64,000 nt of DNA from Edaphobacter modestus. Lineage in GTDB: Bacteria > Acidobacteriota > Terriglobia > Terriglobales > Acidobacteriaceae. Position 1 is the stretch's first letter. The number at the start of each line of letters is the position of its first letter. The stretch spans positions 4,278,001 to 4,342,000 of the forward strand of contig NZ_SHKW01000001.1 of NCBI RefSeq assembly GCF_004217555.1. Reading direction: 5' to 3'. The translations under genes and the position numbers were made by a program. Below, in pieces: positions 16,839 through 26,712 of this stretch. The notes under the pieces were generated by a model, which saw only the letters and a list, made by a program, of their open reading frames with translations, did not search any database and was not told where the DNA came from.

Positions 16839-19800
16839 CTAGTCTCCGGCAACAGTCTGTGCTCTTCCGATTGGCTTTCTCTTGTTCGCCGGAATCATCT
16901 TTTGGAACCGCATCCGAAGCCGATCGAAGAACAGGTAGACGACTGGAGTTGTGAACAACGTCAGGCACTGGGAGACGATAAGTCCGCCCACAATGGTGAT
17001 GCCGAGAGGTCTCCGCAGTTCGCTGCCCGTTCCTTGTCCCAGGGCAAGTGGCAGTCCGCCAAGCAGTGCCGCCATCGTCGTCATCATGATCGGACGGAAG
17101 CGCAGCAGGCAGGCCTGGTAGATCGCCTCCTTCGGTGTCTTCCCCTCCAGCCTCTCGGCTGCCAGCGCGAAGTCGATCATCATGATGGCGTTCTTCTTCA
17201 CAATACCGATCAGAAGAATGATGCCGATCATCGCAATCACGCTCAGCTCCACCTTGAACAGCAGCAGGGCAACAATCGCTCCTACCCCGGCTGAGGGAAG
17301 GGTCGAAAGAATCGTGAGCGGATGGATGAAGCTCTCATACAGCATTCCAAGCACAATATAGACGGCTACCAGGGCCAGCAGTATCAGTACCGGTTCGCTC
17401 GACAGCGAATCCTGGAAGGCCTGTGCCGTGCCTTGGAAGCCACCACGGATCATCGAAGGCATGCCGATATTCACGCGCGCCTGTTCTATCGCGACAGTAG
17501 CCTGGCTCAGGGAGATCCCGGGAGTCAGATTGAAGCTCAGCGTAGTCGCCGGAGACTGCGACTGGTGGTTCACCGTCAACGGAATCCGCTGTGCCTCAAA
17601 GTGAGTAATCGCCGACAGCGGAATCATCGCGCCGGTCGTGCTCTTTACATAAATATTCTTCAGGGAATCCGGATTGCGCTGATACTCCGGCGCAACCTCC
17701 ATCACCACGTGATATTGATTCAGAGGACGATAGGTCGTCGAAACCTGCCTCTGCCCGAACGCATCCGAGAGCGTTGCATCAATCGTCAGCGGCGACACGC
17801 CAAGGCGCGAAGCCGTATCGCGATCGATCACAAGCTGTGCCCGAAGACCCTGATCCTGCTGGTCCGTGGCAACGTCCTTCAGTTCAGGCAGCTTCTGCAT
17901 GGCCTCCATCAGCTTTGGAGACCACTCGTCCAGATCCTTCAGGTTGTCTGCCGTCAGCGAGTACTGATACTGCGTCGCCGTTCCTCGTCCCCCGATACGG
18001 AGCTCCTGATTCGATTGCAGGTAGAGAGTCGCGCCGGGAATTCCCGCCGCCTTCGATCGAAGGCGGTTGATGATCACATCCGCCGTGTCTCCTCGCGCAA
18101 TCCGCTCATCGTCTGACTTCAGGGAGACGAACATGTTGCCATTGTTCGATCCTCCGCCACCCGGTCCTCCGCCACCCACGAAGGACATCACGTTCTCGAC
18201 CCCGGGATCCTGCTGAACAATCGCCGCCAGTTGAGCAACCTTTGGCTTCATTGCATCGAACGAGACATCCTGCTGTCCTCGGATCATGCCGCCGATTCGT
18301 CCCGTATCCTGCTGCGGGAAAAATCCCTTCGGAATCAGAATATAGAGATAGATATTGAGGAGGAAGGTCACGATCGTGATCGCGAGCACGAGTCCCTGAT
18401 GCTGAAGCACCCACTGCAGGCCGCGTTCGTACTCTCCGGTAAGCCATGTCAGGGCCTGCTCTCCCCAGCGGTAGAAACGTCCGTGCTTGCGCTTCCCGTG
18501 CGATACCAGAAACTTCGCGCTCAGCATCGGAGTCGTCGACAGCGAAACCACCAGCGAAACCATAATCGCGGCCGACAAGGTCACCGCGAACTCGCGGAAC
18601 AATCTGCCAACGATCCCGCCCATCAACAGGATGGGAATGAACACCGCGATCAGCGACGTGCTCATCGAGATCACCGTAAAGCCGATCTCGCGCGAGCCGT
18701 CCATCGCTGCCTGGAAAGGCGACTTGCCGCTCTCCAGATGGCGAGAGATGTTTTCGATCACAACGATCGCGTCATCCACTACGAATCCGGTCGAGATCGT
18801 CAGCGCCATCAGGCTCAGGTTATCCAGCGTGTAGCCCAGCAGGTACATGATTCCGCAGGTACCCAGCAGGCTCAGTGGAACCGAAACGCTGGGAATCAGC
18901 GTCGCGGGAATCTCCCGCAGGAAAACGAAGACGACCAGAATGACCAGCAGGACCGAGATAATGAGCGTCCGCGTCACATCTTTAATAGAGGCGCGGATCG
19001 TCGTCGTCCGGTCCAAAGCTACATTGAGCTGCACCGCGGGAGGAATGTCGGCCCGCAGCGAAGGCAGCAGCTTTAGAACATTGTCCACCGTTTCAATGAC
19101 ATTCGCCGTCGACGTCTTGAAGACGATCACAAGAATCGCTGGTTTGCCGTTGAAGAAGCCACCTGTACGGATATCCTCGACCGAATCCACCACCTGCGCG
19201 ACATCCTGAATACGCACAATTCCATGTGCTGCCGCGGCAGGGCTCGCGCTCGAGGTCGCAGGCTGGGTTGTGGAGGTGGACGTGACGGTGGACGACGGCG
19301 AGTTATTGACGGCATCCTGCAGCGAAACGGGAAGCCCGTTTGTGGCTGCGGCTGAACTCACCGGGCCGCGGTCCGTTGCGACGATCAGGGGAGCATAGGC
19401 CGCGGCCCCAAACAGCTGGTCGGTCGTGCTGATGCTCCATCGCCGCGTCTCATTCTGCAGATAGCCCTTCGGCTGGTTGACGTTGATAGTTCCAATCGCC
19501 GCGCGCAAGGCCTCCAGACCCAGGCCATAGTTCGCGAGTTGCGTGGGATTGGCCTCGATCCGGACCGCAGGCTTCGCGCTGCCGCCGCAGAAGGTCTGTC
19601 CCACGCCTTCCACCTGGGCGATCTTCTGGGCCAGGATGCTGTCACAGGCATCGTAGATCTGCGGGACCGAGAGCGTATCCGACGTCAACGCCAGGATCAG
19701 GATAGGAGAATCTGCAGGGTTGATCTTTCGGTACGAAGGGTTCTGCGGAAGATTCGAGGGCAATTGGCTGCGCGCGGCATTGATCGCCGCCTGCACATCG

Positions 19801-20192
19801 CGCGCTGCCCCGTTGATGTCGCGGCTTAAATCGAACTGCAGCACGATCGAGCCATTTCCCAGCCCGGAGCTGGAGGTCATCTCGTTGATGCCGGCAATCC
19901 TGGCAAACTGCCGTTCCAGCGGAGTGACGATGGCCGAGGCGACCGTCTCCGGATCCGCGCCCGGAAGCCCCGCACCAATCGAGATGGTGGGGAACTCAAC
20001 CTGGGGCAGGCTCGCCACCGGAAGCATCTTGTAGGCTACGATGCCCGCAAGGATGATCGCGATCGACAGCAGCGTCGTCGCCACCGGCCGCTTGATGAAG
20101 GGCGCGGAGAAATGGACTCCGCCCGCCGCCGGCATCTTCGCCGCATCTTTGCGGGCCTTCTCCAGGTCTCGATCTTCGTTGCGGTTTTCCAT
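16839..20192 (-). CDS. mdtC: RND efflux transporter, MdtC-like, with a Ser/Thr/Ala-rich insertion
   Basis: Proton-driven inner-membrane pump subunit of the HAE1 RND family. The N-terminus (FIKRPVATTLLSIAIILAGI) is transmembrane helix 1; helix 4 carries the proton-relay Asp pair in LTISTGFVVDDAIVVIENI; a second repeat contains PTKEAI-like KTPKEAIYQACLLRFRPI near the C-terminus. Its 1117 residues exceed the usual 1030-1040, partly because of a low-complexity stretch at about residues 274-325 (PSSTVTSTSTTQPATSSASP) in the periplasmic porter domain and a charged 25-residue N-terminal extension. Its start overlaps the stop of the preceding RND gene by one base (TGATG). Heteromeric pump with the next subunit is likely, as in MdtBC. 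Confidence 0.93.
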   Translation of the reverse strand: MENRNEDRDLEKARKDAAKMPAAGGVHFSAPFIKRPVATTLLSIAIILAGIVAYKMLPVASLPQVEFPTISIGAGLPGADPETVASAIVTPLERQFARIAGINEMTSSSGLGNGSIVLQFDLSRDINGAARDVQAAINAARSQLPSNLPQNPSYRKINPADSPILILALTSDTLSVPQIYDACDSILAQKIAQVEGVGQTFCGGSAKPAVRIEANPTQLANYGLGLEALRAAIGTINVNQPKGYLQNETRRWSISTTDQLFGAAAYAPLIVATDRGPVSSAAATNGLPVSLQDAVNNSPSSTVTSTSTTQPATSSASPAAAAHGIVRIQDVAQVVDSVEDIRTGGFFNGKPAILVIVFKTSTANVIETVDNVLKLLPSLRADIPPAVQLNVALDRTTTIRASIKDVTRTLIISVLLVILVVFVFLREIPATLIPSVSVPLSLLGTCGIMYLLGYTLDNLSLMALTISTGFVVDDAIVVIENISRHLESGKSPFQAAMDGSREIGFTVISMSTSLIAVFIPILLMGGIVGRLFREFAVTLSAAIMVSLVVSLSTTPMLSAKFLVSHGKRKHGRFYRWGEQALTWLTGEYERGLQWVLQHQGLVLAITIVTFLLNIYLYILIPKGFFPQQDTGRIGGMIRGQQDVSFDAMKPKVAQLAAIVQQDPGVENVMSFVGGGGPGGGGSNNGNMFVSLKSDDERIARGDTADVIINRLRSKAAGIPGATLYLQSNQELRIGGRGTATQYQYSLTADNLKDLDEWSPKLMEAMQKLPELKDVATDQQDQGLRAQLVIDRDTASRLGVSPLTIDATLSDAFGQRQVSTTYRPLNQYHVVMEVAPEYQRNPDSLKNIYVKSTTGAMIPLSAITHFEAQRIPLTVNHQSQSPATTLSFNLTPGISLSQATVAIEQARVNIGMPSMIRGGFQGTAQAFQDSLSSEPVLILLALVAVYIVLGMLYESFIHPLTILSTLPSAGVGAIVALLLFKVELSVIAMIGIILLIGIVKKNAIMMIDFALAAERLEGKTPKEAIYQACLLRFRPIMMTTMAALLGGLPLALGQGTGSELRRPLGITIVGGLIVSQCLTLFTTPVVYLFFDRLRMRFQKMIPANKRKPIGRAQTVAGD

Positions 20193-23100
20193 CAGTCCGC
20201 ACTCACCGCGTGTTCGTGCTCGCGAAACTCCGCATCGGCCTCAGCGGTATGCAGATACTTCCGCCCGATCCGGTCAAAGAACAGGTATACGACCGGGGTC
20301 GTATACAACGTCAGAATCTGGGAGACGATCAGGCCACCGACGATTGCGATGCCAAGCGGACGCCGCAGCTCGCTGCCGGTTCCAGTGCCCATCGCCAGCG
20401 GAACGCCGCCCAGCAGCGCCGCCATAGTCGTCATCATGATCGGGCGAAAACGCAGCAGGCACGCCTGATAGATCGCTTCTTCAGGCTCCATGTGGTGCTC
20501 CCGCTCGGCTTCAAGAGCGAAGTCGATCATCATGATCGCGTTCTTCTTCACAATGCCGATCAGAAGAATGATGCCGATCAGCGCAATCACGCTCAGATTC
20601 ACATGAAACAGCAGCAGAGCCAGGATCGCCCCGACACCCGCAGACGGTAGAGTGGAGAGAATCGTGATCGGGTGAATGTAGCTCTCATACAACACGCCCA
20701 GCACGATATAGACGACGATCAGCGCCGCCAGGATCAGAATAGGCTCGTTGCTAAGAGACGCTACAAAGGCGCGGGCCGTTCCCTGGAACTCCGCCTTCAC
20801 ACTCGGAGGCAGATTCATCTCCGCCTTCGCTTTATTGACCGCCTCAACCGCGTCGCCAATCGACTTCCCGGGAGCGAGGTTGAACGAGATCGTCACGGCA
20901 GGGAACTGACCCTGGTGATTGATCGCCAACGTTGTGGCACGCTCCTCAAAATGGGTGAAGGTCGAGAGCGGCACCTGGGTGCCATTCGAGCTTTTGACGT
21001 AAATATTGTCCAGAGACCGTGGATTGAGCTGGAAGTGCGGAGCGACTTCGAGCACCACGTGATACTGATTCAGCTGCGTAAAGATCGTCGAGACCTGCCG
21101 CTGAGCGAACGCATCGTCCAGGGTGTCATCGATATTCTGTGGCGTGATCCCAAGCCTCGACGCGGTGTCGCGATCGATAACAAGGTGAGCCTCAAGCCCT
21201 TCCAGCTGCTGGTCGTCTGCAACGTCGGTCAGCTCGGGAAGCTGCTTGAGCTTCTCCACCATACGGTCTGTAATCACCGCTAGCTCGTCTGCGTTCGCAT
21301 CCTCCAGCGTGTACTGGTACTGCGTGCGGCTCACGCGGTCTTCCACGGTCAGGTCCTGCAGCGGTTGCAGGAAGCACTCGATCCCTTCCACCTGTCTCAG
21401 CTTGGGACCCAGCCGCTGAATGACCTCGGTCGCAGAGTCCGATCGTTGCTCGCGGTCGCGAAGATTGATCTGGATGCGTCCGCTGTTCATCGTCGAGTTG
21501 GTGCCGTCGATGCCGATGAACGAAGAGACACTCTCCACATCGGGATCCTCAAGGATCACCTTCGCCAGGTGCTGCTGTCGTATGCTCATCGCCTGAAAGC
21601 TGATCGTCTGCGGCGCTTCGGTAATTCCCAGCAGAACCCCGGTATCCTGCACTGGGAAGAATCCCTTCGGCACGATGATGTAAAGGTAGATCGTCAGCAG
21701 GAAGGTTGCCAGCGTCACCAGCAGCGTCAGTGTCTGGTGACGAAGCACCCAGCGCACACCGACCCCGTACTTCGCAATCACGTACTCAAAGAACTGATCG
21801 CTCTTGTGGTAGAAGGCGCTCTGCTCGCTCGCCGGCTTGTGGCGGAGCAGTTTGGCGCACATCATCGGTGTCAGGGTCAGAGAGACGACTGCGGAGACAA
21901 GAATCGTAACCGATAGCGTCACGGCGAACTCGCGGAAGAGTCTGCCGACAATATCGCCCATAAACAGCAGCGGAATCAGCACGGCAATCAGCGAGATGGT
22001 CAGCGAAAGAATCGTGAAGCCGATCTGCTCGGAACCCTTGAGCGCCGCCTCCAGAGGATCGTCGCCCTCCTCCAGGTAGCGGGAGATGTTCTCGATCATG
22101 ACGATGGCATCGTCCACCACGAATCCGGTCGAGATCGTCAGCGCCATCAGGCTCAGGTTGTTAAGGCTGTACCCCAGCAGGTACATCACCCCGAACGTAC
22201 CGATGATCGACAACGGAACCGCGATCGACGGGATGATCGTTGCCGCCACGGACCGAAGGAAGAGGAAGATCACCATCACGACCAGCGCGATGGTCAGCAT
22301 CAGCTCGAACTGTACGTCCTTGACCGACGCCCGGATCGTGTTGGTTCGATCGGTCAACACCTCCAGCGTCACACTGGCCGGAAGCGTCGCCCGCAGCTGC
22401 GGCAGAAGCTTCTGCACCTCGTCGACGACGCCAATAATATTGGCTCCCGGCTGACGCTGAATATTGACGATGACGGCGGGCTTCAGCTCAAGCTCTCGGG
22501 CGGGAATCTCCTTCCCGTTCGCATCCTTGCCCGCGGGCCGGGCGGAGGTTCCCATCCATGCCGCCTGGTACAGATTCTCCGCGCTGTCGACGGCGTTCGC
22601 CACATCCGACAGCCGCACCGGCGACCCGTTGCGATAAGCAATGATCACCTTGGCGTAATCTGCGCTCGAAAGCAGCTGATCGTTTGCCCCGATCGTGTAG
22701 GCCTGGTGCGTACCGTTCAGGTTTCCCTTGGCCTGATCGACGTTTGCCGTTCCCAGCGCCGTTCGCAGATCTTCAAGGCTCAGCCCGTAGTTGGCCATCG
22801 CCATCGGGTTCGCCTGGATCCGGACCGCCGGCTTCTGTCCGCCGTTGATCGAAACGAGACCGACGCCCGTCAGCTGCGAGATCTTCTGCGCCAGCACCGT
22901 ATCGGCCAGGTCTTCCACCTTCACCAGGGGAAGCGTTTCACTCGACAAAGCGAGAGTCAGGATGGGCGCGTCCGCCGGATTGACCTTGCTGTAAACCGGC
23001 GGATTCGGAAGGTCCTCCGGCAGATAGCTGAAAGCCGCGTTGATGGCAGCCTGGACGTCCTGCTGCGCAATGTCGATGGACTCCGAAAGATCGAACTGCA

Positions 23101-23377
23101 ACGTAATCACGCTGCCGCCACCCGAGCTTGTCGAGGTCATCTGGGTCAGCCCCGGAATCTGCCCGAACTGGCGCTCCAGTGGAGCCGTCACCGACGATGC
23201 CATCACCTCCGGACTTGCGCCCGGATAGAACGTCATCACCTGGATCGTCGGGTAATCCACCTGCGGCAGCGCCGAAACCGGAAGCTGAAGGTAAGCAACC
23301 CACCCGGCAAGCAAAATGGCCACCATCAAAAGCGAGGTGGCCACCGGCCGGAGAATAAATGGCCGTGACGGGCTCAT
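20192..23377 (-). CDS. mdtB: RND efflux transporter, MdtB-like
   Basis: Second HAE1 RND subunit, 1061 residues. It starts directly with the first transmembrane helix (FILRPVATSLLMVAILLAGW), has the DD pair in TISTGFVVDDAIVMIENI, and the C-terminal half repeats the helix-loop pattern (LIGIVKKNAIMMIDFALEAE). The porter-domain loop ending SVADAVDSAENLYQAA-like region (VRLSDVANAVDSAENLYQ) lacks the low-complexity insertion of its neighbour. It overlaps the membrane-fusion gene by 4 nt and the downstream RND gene by 1 nt, so all three form one operon. Two dissimilar RND genes in tandem are the hallmark of MdtABC-type pumps that expel bile-salt-like compounds, novobiocin and similar drugs. Confidence 0.94.
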   Translation of the reverse strand: MSPSRPFILRPVATSLLMVAILLAGWVAYLQLPVSALPQVDYPTIQVMTFYPGASPEVMASSVTAPLERQFGQIPGLTQMTSTSSGGGSVITLQFDLSESIDIAQQDVQAAINAAFSYLPEDLPNPPVYSKVNPADAPILTLALSSETLPLVKVEDLADTVLAQKISQLTGVGLVSINGGQKPAVRIQANPMAMANYGLSLEDLRTALGTANVDQAKGNLNGTHQAYTIGANDQLLSSADYAKVIIAYRNGSPVRLSDVANAVDSAENLYQAAWMGTSARPAGKDANGKEIPARELELKPAVIVNIQRQPGANIIGVVDEVQKLLPQLRATLPASVTLEVLTDRTNTIRASVKDVQFELMLTIALVVMVIFLFLRSVAATIIPSIAVPLSIIGTFGVMYLLGYSLNNLSLMALTISTGFVVDDAIVMIENISRYLEEGDDPLEAALKGSEQIGFTILSLTISLIAVLIPLLFMGDIVGRLFREFAVTLSVTILVSAVVSLTLTPMMCAKLLRHKPASEQSAFYHKSDQFFEYVIAKYGVGVRWVLRHQTLTLLVTLATFLLTIYLYIIVPKGFFPVQDTGVLLGITEAPQTISFQAMSIRQQHLAKVILEDPDVESVSSFIGIDGTNSTMNSGRIQINLRDREQRSDSATEVIQRLGPKLRQVEGIECFLQPLQDLTVEDRVSRTQYQYTLEDANADELAVITDRMVEKLKQLPELTDVADDQQLEGLEAHLVIDRDTASRLGITPQNIDDTLDDAFAQRQVSTIFTQLNQYHVVLEVAPHFQLNPRSLDNIYVKSSNGTQVPLSTFTHFEERATTLAINHQGQFPAVTISFNLAPGKSIGDAVEAVNKAKAEMNLPPSVKAEFQGTARAFVASLSNEPILILAALIVVYIVLGVLYESYIHPITILSTLPSAGVGAILALLLFHVNLSVIALIGIILLIGIVKKNAIMMIDFALEAEREHHMEPEEAIYQACLLRFRPIMMTTMAALLGGVPLAMGTGTGSELRRPLGIAIVGGLIVSQILTLYTTPVVYLFFDRIGRKYLHTAEADAEFREHEHAVSAD

Positions 23378-24837
23378 GGCTGCTGACCTCCCGAGCGTCC
23401 CTGCGGCTGTTGCGTGCTGCCTTTATCATCAGATCCAACGCCCGTAGCGGCGCGGTTCGGATTCACCGCGCGCGGCCCGTTCGGGTTGCTGGACTGACGC
23501 GGAATCACCCGGCTGCCGTTGCGAAGCTTCTCCTGCCCGTCCACGACGATTGGATCGCCCGGATTCACACCGCTGGAAAGGATCACCTGCGCGCCTTCCG
23601 TCAGGTCGACCTTCACGGGCTGAGCCACCACGTAGAAGGTCGGCTGATTCTGCGCCGGTCCGGCTCCACTGGCGACGCGGCCTGCCTTGCCCTGCCGCTG
23701 GCCCGCGGCTGGAGGCGCCGGCTGTAGCTCTGCCGGGGGATCGCCTGGTTTCACCAGGTACACATAATTACCCTGCGAACCGCTGAGCAGCGCCGCCGAC
23801 GGAATCACAATCGCGTTTGGCCTCTGCTGGAGCACCAGCCGAACGTTGACGAACTGATTTGGAAACAATGCGCCGTCCTTGTTATCAAAGACAGCCTTCA
23901 CCTTCACCGTTCCGGTGGTGGTGTCGATCTGGTTATCGACCGTGAGCACGCTTCCCGTCGCAAGATGGGTCGCTCCCGAGCGGTCATAGGCCTCTACCGC
24001 CAGCTTCTTGCCCTTGCGGATAAGGTCAAGAACCTCGGGAAGATGATCCTCCGGAAGCGTGAAGATGACGGCGATCGGTTCCAGCTGCGTAACCACAAGA
24101 AGCCCGTTCGTGTCCGAGGCGTGAACGATGTTGCCGGGATCCACCTGCCGCAGTCCCACCACACCATTAATAGGAGAGGTGATCTTCGTGTAGTTCACGT
24201 TGACCTTCGCCGCCTGGATCGCGGCCTGATCCTGCAGGATCGCTCCCGCGGACTGGCCGGCCAGGGCCTCCTGGGCCTGTGCCGCCTCGTGGGAGACGAC
24301 GCCTGCTTCAAACAGCGCACGGTAGCGGTTGGATTGTGCCTGGTCGTTGGCATGCTGCGCTTGGTCCCGGGCCAGTTGCCCCTGCGCCTGGGCCAGCGTC
24401 GCCTGGTAGGGCGCCGGATCGATCTCCGCCAGCAAGTCCCCCTGTCTTACCCGTTGCCCCTCGCGCACGTTCACCCGGTTCAGCTGCCCGTCTACCCGCG
24501 ACTTGAGCGTCACCGTGTTGTAACCCGTCACCGTGCCAAGCGCCGTCAGGTAAATCGGCATGGTCTTCTGCTGAACTTTAACCGTCTGGACCGGAGTGGG
24601 CCGATCCAGCATCGCCGCCATCTTTTGTCCCTGAGCCGTCTGCTCTTCGGTGTTCTTGCGTATCTTCCAGATCGCGGCTCCTACGACCAGGACGATTGCC
24701 AGCATGATGATCCACTTCCTGAAGCCCGAGCGCTGTGGCGGCTCTGGTTCGGGAAGCGGGGGATGCGGCTTATGGGCAGACAAAGCCGGCTTGGTCTCGT
24801 GTTCGCTGATCGGGGCTGATGACATTGGCGCGCTCAC
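23374..24837 (-). CDS. mdtA: Membrane fusion (periplasmic adaptor) protein of the RND operon, MdtA-like
   Basis: First gene of the efflux operon. A cytoplasmic Pro-rich leader is followed by one membrane anchor (about residues 39-58, WIIMLAIVLVVGAAIWKI). Then come the paired biotinyl-lipoyl half-motifs (TLKSRVDGQLNRVNVREGQ and ITSPINGVVGLRQVDPGN), the alpha-hairpin rich in Ala/Gln (ATLAQAQGQLARDQAQ), and the beta-barrel domain. The C-terminus is a Gly/Pro/Gln-rich tail. 487 residues is somewhat longer than the family. No TolC-like outer-membrane gene follows, so the outer component must be encoded elsewhere. Confidence 0.93.
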   Translation of the reverse strand: MSAPMSSAPISEHETKPALSAHKPHPPLPEPEPPQRSGFRKWIIMLAIVLVVGAAIWKIRKNTEEQTAQGQKMAAMLDRPTPVQTVKVQQKTMPIYLTALGTVTGYNTVTLKSRVDGQLNRVNVREGQRVRQGDLLAEIDPAPYQATLAQAQGQLARDQAQHANDQAQSNRYRALFEAGVVSHEAAQAQEALAGQSAGAILQDQAAIQAAKVNVNYTKITSPINGVVGLRQVDPGNIVHASDTNGLLVVTQLEPIAVIFTLPEDHLPEVLDLIRKGKKLAVEAYDRSGATHLATGSVLTVDNQIDTTTGTVKVKAVFDNKDGALFPNQFVNVRLVLQQRPNAIVIPSAALLSGSQGNYVYLVKPGDPPAELQPAPPAAGQRQGKAGRVASGAGPAQNQPTFYVVAQPVKVDLTEGAQVILSSGVNPGDPIVVDGQEKLRNGSRVIPRQSSNPNGPRAVNPNRAATGVGSDDKGSTQQPQGRSGGQQP

Positions 24838-25058
24838 CGTGCTCTCAAAAATGCTTATGCAGATTGTGAAGAAATATTCAAAACGGAGCCCTGCGGGATG
24901 CTGCAGAGCCTTCAGAATAATTAATAGCGTTCAGATTAAATAATAATGACGTAGAAGGGGAACCGAATGTTTCGACTCCTTCGCGCATTAACAATCGAAC
25001 CTCTTCGTTATCGCCTTTTTAGGCCGGTAATCGGCCTAGCTGAAGGAAGGACTCGACT
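24838..25058. promoter_or_regulatory. Divergent promoter region between efflux operon and HAD-UbiA gene
   Basis: AT-rich 221-bp gap between divergent genes, holding both promoters. A perfect 7-bp hairpin (TAGGCCG/CGGCCTA) lies at 25020-25038, just upstream of the ribosome binding site of the plus-strand gene, and could influence its translation or bind a regulator of either side. No regulator gene is adjacent. Confidence 0.4.
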
Positions 25059-26543
25059 TTGCCCAATCTCAGCCTCGACTCCGCTGTCCTGCCCGCACTG
25101 TGCGTCGACCTTGATGGCACACTGGTTAAGTCCGATACGCTTGTCGATTCGGCCCTTGCCCTCGCGCGGTACCGGCCAGCCATGCTCCTCAAAATCCCGC
25201 GCTGGCTCCTCCAGGGTAAGGCGGCACTCAAGCGCCATATCACCTCTGCTGTCTCCTTAGACGTCGCTCACCTGCCTTATAACCGTGAGCTTCTGCAATT
25301 TCTTGAGCAGCAGCACGCCGAGGGACGGCCAATCTACCTGGCCACCGCAGCCGATTCCGCTCTAGCCAAAAGGGTTGCCGAACATCTCGGCCTCTTCGAC
25401 GGCGTTCTCGCCTCCGACGGAATCCTCAACCTCGCAGGACCAAACAAGCTCGCTGCCTTCCGCCAGACCTTCGGCGATAACTTCTGCTATATCGGAAACG
25501 CCCTCGCCGACCTTCCGCTACTCGAAAACTGCCAGCACCCCATGGTCGCGAATCCTACCCGTGGACTCAGCGCCGCGCTCCGCAAAGCCCGCATTACCCC
25601 CGCTCGCACCTTCACCGAAAAGGTCTCGCCTGCCAGGGCGTGGTTGAAGGCCATCCGGATCCATCAATGGGCGAAAAACGTTCTGCTCTTTCTGCCCATG
25701 TTGCTCGGCCACGCCTTGAAGCCCGCACTCGTGCTAGCCTCCCTGCTGGCGTTTCTCTCCTTCGGCCTCTGCGCATCCGCAACTTACATCGTCAACGATC
25801 TGCTGGACATCGAGGCCGACCGGCAGCATCCCCGCAAGCGTCGTCGTCCCTTTGCCTCGGGCGACCTCTCCGCGATAACCGGCGTCGGCGTCCTCATCGC
25901 CTTTCTCATCGCCTCCGTGGCGATCGCCATCGCGCTCCCTCAGGTGCTCGAACACGTCCAGCCTGCACTTGCCCTCAGGCGGCCTTATCGCTTCCTTGTC
26001 TGGTTGGGAATCTACGCCGTCACTACGCTGGCCTATTCGCTGCGCTTGAAACGGGCGGTCCTGGTCGATGTCATCGTTCTCTCCGGCCTCTATACCATCC
26101 GGATTCTCGCCGGCTCCGCTGCTACCGGCATCGAGGCCTCCACCTGGCTTGGCAGCTTCAGCATCTTCTTCTTTCTCTCCCTGGCTTTCGTCAAGCGCTT
26201 CGCCGAACTCGAAAACCTGCGCGAGCGGGGAGGAGAGGTCGCCAAGGGCCGCGGCTATCACATCAGCGATCTGGAGCAGCTTCGCAGCTTTGGCTCTGCC
26301 TCCGGCTACGTCTCGGTAGCCGTGCTCACGCTCTACATCTCCAATCTCGACGCGGCCCAGCTCTATACCCATACCAAGCGCCTATGGCTGCTCATTCCCG
26401 TCCTTTTGCTCTGGATCAGCCGCCTCTGGCTCAAGGCCTCCCGGGGCGAATTGGATGAGGATCCCGTCGTCTATGCCATCACCGACAGCCGCAGCCTGCT
26501 GCTCGGTGTACTCGTTCTGGCGATCGTGCTGTCGGCTCTCTAG
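25059..26543 (+). CDS. HAD-phosphatase / UbiA-prenyltransferase fusion
   Basis: The N-terminal 200 residues are a haloacid-dehalogenase-type phosphatase (motif I LCVDLDGTLVKSD with D17/D19, and FCYIGNALADLPLLE as motif IV). The C-terminal 290 residues are a UbiA-type intramembrane prenyltransferase: WAKNVLLFLPMLLGH, first Asp-rich motif NDLLDIEADRQHPRK, and second part with YSLRLKRAVLVDVIVL, plus about eight helices. Such fusions occur in bacteria as relatives of decaprenyl-phosphate 5-phosphoribose synthase (the arabinogalactan/DPA pathway), where the phosphatase acts on the product. Start is TTG at 25059 with AAGGAAGG 8 nt upstream. Product and donor here are unproven. Confidence 0.85.
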   Translation: MPNLSLDSAVLPALCVDLDGTLVKSDTLVDSALALARYRPAMLLKIPRWLLQGKAALKRHITSAVSLDVAHLPYNRELLQFLEQQHAEGRPIYLATAADSALAKRVAEHLGLFDGVLASDGILNLAGPNKLAAFRQTFGDNFCYIGNALADLPLLENCQHPMVANPTRGLSAALRKARITPARTFTEKVSPARAWLKAIRIHQWAKNVLLFLPMLLGHALKPALVLASLLAFLSFGLCASATYIVNDLLDIEADRQHPRKRRRPFASGDLSAITGVGVLIAFLIASVAIAIALPQVLEHVQPALALRRPYRFLVWLGIYAVTTLAYSLRLKRAVLVDVIVLSGLYTIRILAGSAATGIEASTWLGSFSIFFFLSLAFVKRFAELENLRERGGEVAKGRGYHISDLEQLRSFGSASGYVSVAVLTLYISNLDAAQLYTHTKRLWLLIPVLLLWISRLWLKASRGELDEDPVVYAITDSRSLLLGVLVLAIVLSAL

Positions 26544-26568
26544 CCGGCAGTATCCGCACACAACCGTC

Positions 26569-26610
26569 GTCATCCTGAGCGGAGCGAAGAATCTCAGTAT
26601 CTCTTTGCAG
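26569..26610 (+). repeat. Dispersed repeat element, copy 1
   Basis: Begins GTCATCCTGAGCGGAGCGA and continues AGAATCTCAGTATCTCTTTG. Other copies lie at 28003, 34503 and 36767. It is located in the 5' flank of pheS between the UbiA gene stop and pheS start. Confidence 0.75.
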
Positions 26611-26712
26611 CAGGATCGGATGTCCCCATCCCTCCATGCACTCTCATTGCAACCAACGGAGATAGAAACGACAACCCGGACCGGGAGAAACATTTATCCT
26701 GTAGCTCGAGCC

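Noticed and set aside
26455..26712. Longer N-terminus for pheS
   Set aside because: It runs through the end of the UbiA gene and the dispersed repeat; PheS homology begins at 26713.
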